NCBI RefSeq assembly: GCF_007828955.1
Contig: NZ_VIVR01000001.1
Location: 3,162,001-3,226,000 of the forward strand
Reading direction: 5' to 3'
Origin: Kitasatospora atroaurantiaca
GTDB taxonomy: Bacteria; Actinomycetota; Actinomycetes; Streptomycetales; Streptomycetaceae
DNA: 64,000 nucleotides
This document shows, one piece after another, positions 27,318-35,239 of this stretch; the stretch's first letter is position 1; each line of letters opens with the position of its first letter. The notes below the pieces were generated by a model that worked only from the letters and a program-made list of their open reading frames with translations, made no database searches and was not told the DNA's origin. The position numbers and the translations under genes were made by a program.

Positions 27318-28424
27318 CTACCCCGCCAGCGCGCCCCAGATCTGCGCGCCGTCCCCGAGCTCAAGGCGTCGGCTGCGGTGCTCGGCGCGGCCCGTACGGG
27401 CGTTCATGGCGTGCAGCTCGCCACCGGTGGCGTCCAGGAGCAGCAGCTGGGCGCCCGACCAGCTGACGGTCAGGCTGTCGCCCAGGTCCTTGTCGCCCTC
27501 GGGGAGGCCGGTGAAGCTCCCGAAGTCCTTGCAGCCGGGCCGGTCCAGGTCGAGGACGCCCAGCCGGTCGCCGTCGTCCGCGTGCAGCACGGTGGCGTAC
27601 CAGCGGCCGCTCGGGTCGAGGATGCCGCGCCCGACGGGTGTGCCGGACGGGCAGGACGGCACCGGGCCCGAGGCGTGGCGGAGGGTGTCGTACACCTGGG
27701 TGCAGGCCGCCTGGGTGCAGCCGTCGCCGCGCCACAGGATGTGCTTGCCCGCCGCGCCGAGCGCGGTGCCCGACTCGGTGACGGTCCGGGCGGCGGCCGT
27801 ACCGGCCTGGTCCATCACGACCACCCGGGTACGGGCGACGGAGGCTTCGGCGGGAGTGTCGGCCGTGGTCTGCTCGGCGACCAGGCCCTCGATGCTCTCG
27901 GCGACCGGCTGGTAGCCGCAGGGCAGGGTGAGGGTGCGGTGGGCCGGGCGGCCGGAGGGCTCGTGGTCGGCGGCCGTGTAGCGGGCCCGGACGGTCTTCG
28001 GGAGCTGCTGCCCCGGGCAGGCGGTGTCCGTGGACTCCTCGGTGACGGTCCAGAGGCGCTTCCCGTCGGAGGTGGGGAACCAGTCGGCCGCCGGTGCGAC
28101 CAGCACCGCCCGCATCGGGTCCTCGGCGGAGACGGCGACGGCGGTGCCCTGACGGATGCCCACGATCCGACCGCCCTGGGCGAGCCGGCGAGGGGAGGTC
28201 AGGTGGTAGCCGTCGAACTTCTCGGTGTCCTCCTCCCGCTCACCGACGATCCTCGGCTCGGCGTCGAGGCTGTCGAGTACGGCGAGCCGGCCGCCCAGGT
28301 CGACCACGATCCCCCGCACCGGGCCGGCCTGGGCGTCCTCCTCCCCCTGGCCGCACGAGGCCAGCACGGTGACGGCCACCGTCACGGCCAGACCGCGCAG
28401 CCACCCGCGCGCCATCCGTCGCAT
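27318..28424 (-). CDS. Secreted lipoprotein, possible beta-propeller
   Basis: A 368-residue protein with an N-terminal signal sequence ending in the lipobox VLASC (C24). The mature part has repeated motifs of the type L-x-V-L-D-L-D and GRLAVLDSLDAEPRIV, LGVLDLDRPGC, LLLLDATGGELHAMNARTG, which suggest a beta-propeller of weakly conserved blades. Several Cys residues (in ACPGQQ, LPCGYQP, GCTQAACTQV, PSCPSG) could form disulphides outside the cell. I recognise no catalytic motif. ATG 28424 is preceded by AGGGG; an internal ATG at 28415 also has GGAG. Confidence 0.72.
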   Translation of the reverse strand: MRRMARGWLRGLAVTVAVTVLASCGQGEEDAQAGPVRGIVVDLGGRLAVLDSLDAEPRIVGEREEDTEKFDGYHLTSPRRLAQGGRIVGIRQGTAVAVSAEDPMRAVLVAPAADWFPTSDGKRLWTVTEESTDTACPGQQLPKTVRARYTAADHEPSGRPAHRTLTLPCGYQPVAESIEGLVAEQTTADTPAEASVARTRVVVMDQAGTAAARTVTESGTALGAAGKHILWRGDGCTQAACTQVYDTLRHASGPVPSCPSGTPVGRGILDPSGRWYATVLHADDGDRLGVLDLDRPGCKDFGSFTGLPEGDKDLGDSLTVSWSGAQLLLLDATGGELHAMNARTGRAEHRSRRLELGDGAQIWGALAG

Positions 28425-28470
28425 CTCCACTGCCCCTGTTCTCCCACTCGCGGCGTCTTGAGGTCCCCCG

Positions 28471-28505
28471 GCCGGGCGGGCGGGCCCGGAGGCCGCCCGC
28501 CCGGC
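28471..28505 (-). terminator. Hairpin terminator
   Basis: The arms GCCGGGCGGGC (28471-28481) and GCCCGCCCGGC (28495-28505) form an 11-bp stem just beyond the stop of the secreted protein gene on the minus strand. Confidence 0.7.
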
Positions 28506-28519
28506 GTGCTGATCAGCGG

Positions 28520-29077
28520 TCAGGGCTTGGGCGTGCAGGGCGAGGCGGCCGTGCACTCCGAGAAGAACGGGTAGGCCGTGATCGCGTTGAGCCTGCCCAC
28601 GACGCCGAGGCTGCGGGGAGTACAGCGGGGAGTGTCCTGGTACTTCTCGATCTGGAAGACCCGCCGCTCGATCTTCGGCGTGGTGTAGCCGTACTTGTGG
28701 GCCGGGACGTTGATGGTGTTGGCGAGCGTCTTGCCCGAGGTGGTCTGCTTGGTGACCGAGTAGCTGGTCTTGGCCTGCACGGTGGCGATACCCCAGCTCA
28801 CGCTGCCGCCGGCCTCGGCCGACCAGGTGGTCGACTTCGAGGAGGTGGTGGTCAGGTCGTAGCGGAGGGTCTCGGTGGAGGAGCTGGAGTTGTACTTGCC
28901 CGACGGGCTGCCGATCGCCTCGTAGTGCGCGGAGCCGTACTGGGTCACCTCGTACCAGGTGTCCGGCGGGCAGCCGGCCGGCTCCTCGGCGGCGGCGAAG
29001 GCGGACGGCGCGAGCAGCAGCCCGCCCCCGAGCACCAGAACGCCCAGCAGGGCACCCTTGCGAATTGCAGTGATCAT
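28520..29077 (-). CDS. Secreted protein with alternating Ser/Thr beta-rich region
   Basis: A 185-residue protein with a clear signal peptide (cleavage expected after APSAFA, near residue 28). The mature part begins with a Cys-Pro-Pro segment, then a Ser/Thr-rich block with alternating pattern (YNSSSSTETLRYDLTTTSSK, then WSAEAGGSVSWG, then KTSYSVTKQTTSGKT) and a final region with Cys pairs near the C-terminus. The alternation recalls the membrane-insertion and stem strands of aerolysin-type beta-pore proteins, but this is only pattern resemblance. GGGAGGACT precedes the ATG. I do not recognise the family. Confidence 0.75.
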   Translation of the reverse strand: MITAIRKGALLGVLVLGGGLLLAPSAFAAAEEPAGCPPDTWYEVTQYGSAHYEAIGSPSGKYNSSSSTETLRYDLTTTSSKSTTWSAEAGGSVSWGIATVQAKTSYSVTKQTTSGKTLANTINVPAHKYGYTTPKIERRVFQIEKYQDTPRCTPRSLGVVGRLNAITAYPFFSECTAASPCTPKP

Positions 29078-29242
29078 GACAGTCCTCCCGGTACGGATCT
29101 GCCCCCGTGGCTGATCCGTTGTGGGAGGAGTTCATCAGCTAACTCACAGGAAAGGTAAGGAACTTGAGCAACATCTGAGCCTGCGTCGGCCGCCGCGGCG
29201 GCTCCCGGCGCCCGCGTCCGACACGCCGTCCACAGAATGGAC

Positions 29243-29276
29243 AGGGCCCACCTGCGAAGATCGGCAGATGGGCCCT
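29243..29276 (-). terminator. Hairpin terminator downstream of mqnE
   Basis: The arms AGGGCCCACCTG and CAGATGGGCCCT form a 12-bp stem with one mismatch and a 10-base loop, located beyond the mqnE stop on the minus strand. Confidence 0.7.
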
Positions 29277-29351
29277 CGCCCGCCGGTGAGGCGGGCCGTG
29301 AAAGATGTGTCCGAACCGTACGAGTGCGTACGGGCCGTAGGTCGCCGTAGG

Positions 29352-30515
29352 TCAGAGGCGCATGGCCTGCGGGGTCTCGCGGCGCTGCGTGTCCGGGCCG
29401 TCGTACTCGCGGATGATCTCGTACCGGGTGTTGCGCTCGACCGGGCGGAAGCCGGCGTCACGGATCAGGTCGAGCAGGTCGTCGCGGCCGAGCTTGTTCG
29501 GCGTGCCGAAGTTGTCCGCGTCGTGGGTGATCTTGTACTCGACGACCGAGCCGTCCATGTCGTCCGCGCCGTGGCTGAGCGCCAGCTGGGCGGTGGTGAC
29601 GCCGTGCATCACCCAGAAGACCTTGACGTGCGGGACGTTGTCGAAGAGCAGCCGGGAGACCGCGAAGGTCTTCAGCGCCTCGGCGCCGGTCGCCATCTCC
29701 GTACGGGCCTGCAGCTTGTTCCGGATGACCCCGTCCTTGGAGTCGTGGAAGTCGTGCTGGTAGCGCAGCGGGATGAAGACCTGGAAGCCGCCGGTCTCGT
29801 CCTGCAGCTCGCGCAGCCGCAGCACGTGGTCGACCCGGTGGCGGGGCTCCTCGATGTGCCCGTACAGCATGGTCGACGGGGTCTTGAGGCCCTTCTGGTG
29901 AGCAAGGCGGTGAATACGCGACCAGTCCTCCCAGTGGGTGGCGTGGTCGACGATGTGCTGGCGGACCTCCCAGTCGAAGATCTCCGCGCCGCCGCCGGTC
30001 AGCGACTCCAGGCCGGCGTCGATCAGCTCGTCCAGGATCTCGGAGGCGGGCAGGCCGCTGATCTTCTCGAACCAGTGGATCTCGGTGGCGGTGAAGGCCT
30101 TGAGGGAGACGTTCGGCAGCGCCGCCTTGAGCTCGCGGAGAGAACGCGGGTAGTAGCGCCAGGGGAGCGTCGGGTGCAGGCCGTTGACGATGTGCAGCTC
30201 GGTGAGGGACTCGACCTCCATGGCCTTGGCCAGGCGGACGGCCTCCTCGATGCGCATGGTGTACGCGTCCTTCTCGCCCGGCTTGCGCTGGAACGAGCAG
30301 TAGGCGCAGGACGCCGAGCAGACGTTGGTCATGTTGAGGTGACGGTTGACGTTGAAGTGGACGACGTCGCCGTTCTTCTGCGTCCGCATATGGTGCGCCA
30401 GGCCGCCCAGCCAGGCCAGGTCGTCGCTCTCGTAGAGCGCGATGCCGTCCTCGCGGGTCAGCCGCTCACCCGCGTAGACCTTCGCCTCCAGCTCGCGCTT
30501 GAGCCCTGCGTCCAT
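29352..30515 (-). CDS. mqnE: Aminofutalosine synthase (radical SAM)
   Basis: A 387-residue radical SAM enzyme of the futalosine route to menaquinone. It joins the product of MqnA to S-adenosylmethionine to give 6-amino-6-deoxyfutalosine. The radical SAM cluster motif is C66-x3-C70-x2-C73 (CSASCAYCSF). Other hallmarks are RHLNMTNVC, LHIVNGLHPTLPW, FTATEI, LTGGGAEIF and PSTMLYGHIEEPRHRVDH. The ATG at 30515 (MDAGLKREL) has GAGGAGG upstream. Together with the UbiX-, UbiA- and UbiD-type genes at 32-37.6 kb it marks menaquinone synthesis by the futalosine pathway. Confidence 0.95.
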   Translation of the reverse strand: MDAGLKRELEAKVYAGERLTREDGIALYESDDLAWLGGLAHHMRTQKNGDVVHFNVNRHLNMTNVCSASCAYCSFQRKPGEKDAYTMRIEEAVRLAKAMEVESLTELHIVNGLHPTLPWRYYPRSLRELKAALPNVSLKAFTATEIHWFEKISGLPASEILDELIDAGLESLTGGGAEIFDWEVRQHIVDHATHWEDWSRIHRLAHQKGLKTPSTMLYGHIEEPRHRVDHVLRLRELQDETGGFQVFIPLRYQHDFHDSKDGVIRNKLQARTEMATGAEALKTFAVSRLLFDNVPHVKVFWVMHGVTTAQLALSHGADDMDGSVVEYKITHDADNFGTPNKLGRDDLLDLIRDAGFRPVERNTRYEIIREYDGPDTQRRETPQAMRL

Positions 30516-30590
30516 GCGGTGACCCGCCTCCTCGTGCCTTGAGAATTGACCGAACCCGAGCCTACGCCTCGTACCTGGCGGCCGGCCCAT

Positions 30591-30661
30591 AGGGGCGCGG
30601 CGAACCGTACGCACTCGGGTACCCCCAGGGGCGCGGGGGCCCGTGCGCACTCGGGTACCCC
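30591..30661. repeat. Two tandem partial units next to inverted repeat copy C
   Basis: Two units beginning AGGGGCGCGG at 30591 and 30627, each followed by CGT(A/G)CGCACTCGGGTACCC, lead directly into copy C at 30662. The period is 35-36 bases. Confidence 0.75.
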
Positions 30662-30794
30662 AGGGGCGCGGGGAACTGCGCGAGGCGGAAGGAGCCCACG
30701 CCGCACCCGGGTCCGGACAACGAGTTGCACCTTCTGTCGCGTCCCCGGCTGACGGTCGCGGCCTTCCGGTTTCGCGCAGTTCCCCACGGCCCCT
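30662..30794. repeat. Intergenic inverted repeat, copy C
   Basis: The left arm AGGGGCGCGGGGAACTGCGC starts at 30662 and the right arm runs from TTCGCGCAGTTCCCC (30771-30785) to GGCCCCT (30788-30794). The loop is about 85 bases, longer than in the other copies. It lies between the 3' end of the dehydratase gene and the start of mqnE. Confidence 0.8.
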
Positions 30795-30821
30795 ACTGGC
30801 TTGCCGCCTGCGCTGAGTGCC

Positions 30822-31784
30822 CTACTGCGCGAGGAGTTCCGCGAGGAGCTTGGGTTCGATGTTGCCGCCGCTGACGACCGCCGCGAAGACCCGTCCGTCG
30901 AGCTCGTCCGCGTGGTGGAAGTACGCGGCCGCCGCCACCGCCCCCGAGGGCTCGGCGACCAGCCGGCCGCGGCGGGCCAGCAGGGCGACGGTGTCGCGGA
31001 TCTCCTGCTCGGAGACGGTCACGATGTCGTCGACGTACGCCTGCAGGTGCTCGAAGGGCAACACGCCGACGGAGGGCGTCCGCAGCCCGTCGGCGATCGT
31101 CCGGTAGGTGTCCGCCACCGGCCAGGCCAGGTGCTTCCCGGCTCGGAAGCTCGCCTGCGCGTCCGCCGCCAGCTCCGGCTCGACCCCGACCACCCGGACA
31201 CCCGGGCAGGTCAGCTTGAGGGCGGCCGCCGTACCGGAGATCAGGCCGCCGCCGCTGACCGGCACCAGGACGGTGTCCAGCTCGTCCGGCGCGTCCTCGC
31301 CGATCTCCAGACCCACCGTGCCCTGGCCCGCGACGATGTACGGGTCGTCGTACGGCGGCACCCAGACGTAGCCGTGCTCGGAGGCCAGGTCGGCCGGCAG
31401 GGTGTCACGCCTGCCCGGTTCGACCAGGATGACCTCGGCGCCGAAGGAGCGGGTGTTCTCGACCTTGATCGCGGGCGAGGTGTCCGGCATCACGATGACG
31501 GCCTTGATCCCGAGCAGCTGCGCGGCGTACGCCACTGCCTGGGCGTGGTTGCCGCTCGACTGGGCGACCACCCCCCGCGAGCGCTCACTGTCCGTCAGCG
31601 CCGCCAGGCGGTTGTACGCGCCGCGGATCTTGAACGCGCCGGTCGGCTGCAGGCTCTCGGGCTTGAGCCAGAGCCGCCTGTTCCCGTCCCCCGCCCACGG
31701 GCACGGCAGCAGCGGCGTGCGTACCGCGACTCCGGCTATCCGTCGCTGCGCTGCGCGCAGGTCCTCCAGGCTGACCAGGGCCAT
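30822..31784 (-). CDS. Threonine/serine dehydratase-like PLP enzyme
   Basis: A 320-residue fold-type II PLP enzyme without a C-terminal regulatory domain, so of the catabolic threonine ammonia-lyase type. The PLP lysine is K52 in PTGAFKIRGAYN. SSGNHAQAVAYAA binds the substrate carboxylate, and VPVSGGGLISG holds the phosphate. The likely reaction is threonine (or serine) to 2-oxobutyrate (or pyruvate) plus ammonia; racemase activity is possible in this family. Five bases separate it from the Lrp regulator gene, which probably controls it. ATG 31784 has GGGGGAG upstream. Confidence 0.88.
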   Translation of the reverse strand: MALVSLEDLRAAQRRIAGVAVRTPLLPCPWAGDGNRRLWLKPESLQPTGAFKIRGAYNRLAALTDSERSRGVVAQSSGNHAQAVAYAAQLLGIKAVIVMPDTSPAIKVENTRSFGAEVILVEPGRRDTLPADLASEHGYVWVPPYDDPYIVAGQGTVGLEIGEDAPDELDTVLVPVSGGGLISGTAAALKLTCPGVRVVGVEPELAADAQASFRAGKHLAWPVADTYRTIADGLRTPSVGVLPFEHLQAYVDDIVTVSEQEIRDTVALLARRGRLVAEPSGAVAAAAYFHHADELDGRVFAAVVSGGNIEPKLLAELLAQ

Positions 31785-31789
31785 TCGTG

Positions 31790-32251
31790 TTACTCCCCCT
31801 CTTCCACAGGCAGGTCGCTCACCCGGTTCTCCCACTTGGTGGAGAGCACGACCGTCGTCCTGGTACGGGCGACGCCCTTCGTCCCGGAGAGGCGCTTGAC
31901 CACCGATTCCAGGCCCTCCACGTTGGAGACCCGGACCTTGAGCATGTACGAGTCGTCGCCCGCGATGAACCAGCAGTCCTCGACCTCGCCGAGCTCCTTC
32001 AGCCGGTGCGCGACGTCCTCGTGGTCGGCCGCGTCTGTCAGTTGAAGGCCGATCAGGGCGGTCACCCCGAAGCCCAGGGAGGCCGGGTTGACCGTGGCAC
32101 GGTAGCCCGTGATCACACCGGCCTGCTCCAGCCGGTTGATGCGGTCCGTCACACTCGGGCCCGACAGGCCGACGAGACGGCCCAGCTCGGCGTACGACGC
32201 GCGGCCGTTCTCCCGCAGCGCCTGGATGAGCTGTCTGTCCACCGTGTCCAT
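31790..32251 (-). CDS. Lrp/AsnC-family transcriptional regulator
   Basis: A 153-residue amino-acid-responsive regulator. The N-terminal AsnC-type winged helix (MDTVDRQLIQALRENGRASYAELGRLVGLSGPSVTDRINRLEQAGVI region, residues 1-48) is followed by the RAM ligand-binding domain (residues about 65-145; GLQLTDAADHEDVAHRL, DCWFIAGDDSYMLKVRV). It is immediately upstream of the dehydratase gene, so regulation of that gene by an amino acid is a reasonable inference. The ATG at 32251 matches the usual start; a longer in-frame start at 32296 is less likely. Confidence 0.92.
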   Translation of the reverse strand: MDTVDRQLIQALRENGRASYAELGRLVGLSGPSVTDRINRLEQAGVITGYRATVNPASLGFGVTALIGLQLTDAADHEDVAHRLKELGEVEDCWFIAGDDSYMLKVRVSNVEGLESVVKRLSGTKGVARTRTTVVLSTKWENRVSDLPVEEGE

Positions 32252-32371
32252 ATATCCGCCCGCGTCCTTCCGAACCTCTCCAGACCCACAGATCATTATC
32301 CGGAATCAAAGGCGCCATGCGCGGATCAACCCGGATATCGCAAAGAACATACTCTCCCGTAGCTCCGCGCT

Positions 32372-33016
32372 TTACGCGACCTTCCCCCCGGAGCCCAAGT
32401 CCCCTTCCCAGCGCCGGTAGAGCTCGTGCGGCACGCCCACGGCGTCGAGCACCCGGCCGGCCACGAAGTCCACCAGTTCCCGGGCCGTGGAGCCCCCCGC
32501 GTAGAAGCCCGGCGAGGCCGGGAGCACCACCGCGCCCTGCGCGTCGAGCTCCACCAGGTGCTTCAGCGTCACCCCATCGAGGGGCGTCTCGCGTACGCAG
32601 ACCACCAGCGGCCGACGCTCCTTCAGGGTCACCGCGGCCGCCCGCTGCAGCAGGTCCTTGCTGAGGCCCAGGGCGATCCCGGCGACGGCGCCGGTGGTGG
32701 CGGGGACGACCAGCATCCCCTTGGCCGGGTACGAGCCGCTGGACGGGCCGGCCGCGAAGTCGCCCGCCGGCCAGTAGCGGACGTTCTCCAGCTCCTGGAC
32801 CCCGAGCCACTGCGCCAGGTCCTCATGCCAGTGGGCGTCCCGGAAGGAGATGCCGGTCTCGTCGAGGAGGGTCAGCCGCGCGGCACGGCTGACCACCAGG
32901 TCCACCGCCTCCCCGGCGGCGAGCAGCGCACGGAGAACGGAGGCCGCGTACGGCGTCCCCGACGCCCCCGAGACCCCGACCACCCATGGCTGACGTACCT
33001 GCTTCGCAGTGCTCAT
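32372..33016 (-). CDS. UbiX-family flavin prenyltransferase (menaquinone pathway, MqnM-type)
   Basis: A 214-residue enzyme that makes prenylated FMN, the cofactor of UbiD-type decarboxylases. Landmarks are the N-terminal VVGVSGASGTPYAASVLRAL, the internal KGMLVVPATTGAVAGIALGL and RPLVVCVRETPLDGVTLKHL, and PASPGFYAGGSTARELVDFV. In Streptomyces this gene and the UbiD and UbiA homologues nearby serve late steps of the futalosine menaquinone pathway. The C-terminal 15 residues are Gly-rich and extra. It lies 120 bases upstream of the Lrp gene. Confidence 0.92.
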   Translation of the reverse strand: MSTAKQVRQPWVVGVSGASGTPYAASVLRALLAAGEAVDLVVSRAARLTLLDETGISFRDAHWHEDLAQWLGVQELENVRYWPAGDFAAGPSSGSYPAKGMLVVPATTGAVAGIALGLSKDLLQRAAAVTLKERRPLVVCVRETPLDGVTLKHLVELDAQGAVVLPASPGFYAGGSTARELVDFVAGRVLDAVGVPHELYRRWEGDLGSGGKVA

Positions 33017-33073
33017 GCCTCATTTTCTCCGCTCCACGCTCTCCCGACACGAGAGTCACGGGAGTATGGACCC

Positions 33074-33814
33074 ATGGCGCCGACGCTGATCGACCTCACG
33101 CACCCGGTCACCACCGGCATGCCCGTCTACCCCGGGGACCCGGAGGTGGCGCTGCGGCCCGCGCTCACCACCGCCGGTGCGGGCGTCAACGTGCTGAGCC
33201 TGCACCTCGGCTCGCAGTCCGGTACGCACGTGGACGCGCCGTACCACGTGGACGTCACCTGGCCGACGCTGGACGGGCTGCCGCTGGAACTGTTCACCGG
33301 CCCCGCCGTGGTCGCCGACCTGCGCGGGCTCGAGCCGCGCTCGGCGGTGACCGCCGATCAGCTCTCCGGCGCACTCGACCGGCTGACGCCCGGCACGATC
33401 CTGCTGCTGGCCACCGGCTGGCCCCGCCACTGGGGCACCGACCCCTACCTCGCCCACCCCTGGCTCACGCCCGAGGCCGCCGAGGCGATCGTGGCCGCCG
33501 GTGTCCGTACGGTCGGCGTGGACGCCCTGAGCATCGACCCCACCCCGGACCCGGTCCCCGGCGACCCCGCGGTGGCCGCACTGCTCGCCGACCTCGCCGA
33601 CGAGCACGACCCCGCGGCGGGGGAACCCACCCTGGCCGCCCACCGCATCCTCCTCGGCACCCCCGGCGGCGGCGTCATCGCGGAGAACCTCACCGACCTG
33701 ACTCCCCTGCTGGACGCCCAGGCGGCCGGCCTCCCGATCGAGGTCTCGCTCTTCCCGCTGCGGCTGGTCGCGGCCGACGGAGCGCCGGTCCGGGCCGTGG
33801 CCCGGCTGGGCTGA
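33074..33814 (+). CDS. Cyclase family protein (kynurenine formamidase-like)
   Basis: A 246-residue metal-dependent hydrolase. The signature HxGTHxDxPxH-like motif is present as SQSGTHVDAPYHV near residue 56, preceded by IDLTHPVTTGMPVYPGDPEV at the N-terminus. A second acidic/His region follows (VGVDALSIDPTPDP). Members open amide or lactone rings, for example N-formylkynurenine; the substrate here cannot be named. It is divergent from the UbiX-type gene, with starts 57 bases apart. Confidence 0.87.
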   Translation: MAPTLIDLTHPVTTGMPVYPGDPEVALRPALTTAGAGVNVLSLHLGSQSGTHVDAPYHVDVTWPTLDGLPLELFTGPAVVADLRGLEPRSAVTADQLSGALDRLTPGTILLLATGWPRHWGTDPYLAHPWLTPEAAEAIVAAGVRTVGVDALSIDPTPDPVPGDPAVAALLADLADEHDPAAGEPTLAAHRILLGTPGGGVIAENLTDLTPLLDAQAAGLPIEVSLFPLRLVAADGAPVRAVARLG

Positions 33815-33875
33815 GCGCACGCCGCCCTCCTCGATAGGTCTAGACCATCCTGGATGCCCCGGATAGGCTCCCTCC

Positions 33876-34586
33876 ATGGCAGAGATCATCGGGGTGGTCG
33901 AGCGACTCTGGCGGTATCCGGTCAAGTCCACCGGTGGCGAGCGGCTGCACTCCGTCGAGGTGGACGAGCGCGGGCTGGCCGGGGACCGGCTGTACGCCGT
34001 GCGCGACGGCGCCGGGAAGTTCGGGTCGGGCAAGAACACCCGGCGGTTCCGGCGGATGGACGGCCTGCTCCGGCTCGGCTCCCGGCTCGGCAGCAGACTC
34101 GACGCCCCCGAACTGCTCGACCCGCTGGGCAGCCCGGTCGCCGACCCGGACAGCTTCCTGCGCGCCTACCTCCAGCGCGAGGACGTCGAACTCGCCCGCG
34201 AGGACGAGATCTCGCACTTCGACCAACTGCCCGTCAGCGTGCTCACCACGGCCACCCTGGACTGGGTCCGCCGGGCCGTGCCGTCCGCGATCGTGGACGA
34301 GCGGCGGTTCCGCCCCAACATCCTGCTGCGGACCCCACCTGGCACCGCGCCCTTCGTCGAGGACACCTGGTTCGGCCACGAGGGCGGGGTGAAGGCGGGG
34401 GTCCGGCTGGCCTTCGTCCGCTCCAGCGAGCGCTGCGCGATGACCGGGACGGCCCAGCCGGGCCTGCCGCACGCCCCGGAGATCCTCAAGGCCGTCGCCC
34501 AGGCCCACGACAACCGCCTCGACGCCCTCGCCGAGGTGAGCCGCCCGGGCCGCCTACGGGTCGGTGACGTCCTGTCACTCGGCTGA
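33876..34586 (+). CDS. MOSC domain protein
   Basis: A 236-residue protein. The N-terminal beta-barrel part has LWRYPVKSTGGERL and GLAGDRLYAVRDG, typical of the MOSC N-terminal subdomain. The C-terminal MOSC core contains RFRPNILLRTP and the conserved cysteine in SSERCAMTGT near residue 188. MOSC proteins move or activate sulphur on molybdenum-cofactor-linked enzymes or detoxify N-hydroxylated compounds. It follows the cyclase gene after 61 bases on the same strand. Confidence 0.9.
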   Translation: MAEIIGVVERLWRYPVKSTGGERLHSVEVDERGLAGDRLYAVRDGAGKFGSGKNTRRFRRMDGLLRLGSRLGSRLDAPELLDPLGSPVADPDSFLRAYLQREDVELAREDEISHFDQLPVSVLTTATLDWVRRAVPSAIVDERRFRPNILLRTPPGTAPFVEDTWFGHEGGVKAGVRLAFVRSSERCAMTGTAQPGLPHAPEILKAVAQAHDNRLDALAEVSRPGRLRVGDVLSLG

Positions 34587-34626
34587 GAGCCTCCGCCAGT
34601 AGGCAGCGCAGCCAGTTGCAGTATCA

Positions 34627-34729
34627 AGGGGCGCGTGGGGGCACCTCCCGGCCGAAGGCTGGGGAGAACTGCGCGAGATCGGAAGCAACGGTCTGCAGCC
34701 TCCCGCTTCGCGCAGTTCCTCGCGCCCCT
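34627..34729. repeat. Intergenic inverted repeat, copy D
   Basis: The left arm AGGGGCGCG starts at 34627, carries the CACCTCCCGGCCGAAGGC insertion like copy A, then AGAACTGCGCGA. The right arm, TTCGCGCAGTTCCTCGCGCC, ends with CCCT at 34729. It lies between the convergent MOSC and VOC genes. Confidence 0.85.
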
Positions 34730-34774
34730 GGTGTTGCCCAGCTGCCTACGCTCCGGGCATCCAGGGCGTGCCGG

Positions 34775-35158
34775 TCAGTCCGCAGGCGCCCCGGCCTGCA
34801 CCAGGCAGAACGGGTGCCCCGCCGGGTCGACGTACACCCGCCAACCCGTCTCGGTGTCCTTGAGCACCGCCCCGAGCGCCAGCACCCGCTCCTCCGCGGC
34901 GTCCAGGTCCTCGACCTCGACGTCCAGGTGCAGCTGCTGCGGGTGTGCCGGGTCCGGCCACATCGGCGGCCGGTAGTCCTCGACCCGCTGGAAGCCGAGC
35001 ACCATGCCCCCGGGCACGTGCACCGTCGACCAGTACTCGTCCAACGACCAGCGCGGGTCCGGCCGGTCGGCCTCCCCACCCAGCAGGGCGGCGTAGAAGT
35101 GCGCCAGCCCAGCGGGGTAGTGACAGTCCAGCACCACACACTGCAGCTTGCCGATCAC
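34775..35158 (-). CDS. VOC-superfamily (glyoxalase-like) protein
   Basis: A 127-residue protein with two beta-alpha-beta-beta-beta modules. The first starts VVLDCHYPAGLAHFYAALLGGE and the second is near HLDVEVEDLDAAEERVLALGA. Candidate metal ligands are H13, H79 (QLHLDVEV) and the acidic C-terminal YVDPAGHPFCLVQ segment. Substrate unknown; many relatives are annotated only as VOC proteins. The GTG start at 35158 is preceded by GGAGGAG. Confidence 0.88.
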   Translation of the reverse strand: MIGKLQCVVLDCHYPAGLAHFYAALLGGEADRPDPRWSLDEYWSTVHVPGGMVLGFQRVEDYRPPMWPDPAHPQQLHLDVEVEDLDAAEERVLALGAVLKDTETGWRVYVDPAGHPFCLVQAGAPAD

Positions 35159-35239
35159 CGGGTCTCCTCCGCGCCGAACCGAACCGAGCCGAACCGATTC
35201 ACGGTCGCAGCATAGGCAGGGGCGGCACCCGGCGGCCCG

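Noticed and set aside
32426..33073. A long N-terminal extension of the cyclase gene
   Set aside because: It would overlap the UbiX-type gene antisense, the codons lack the expected bias, and a ribosome site (GGGAG) precedes the ATG at 33074.
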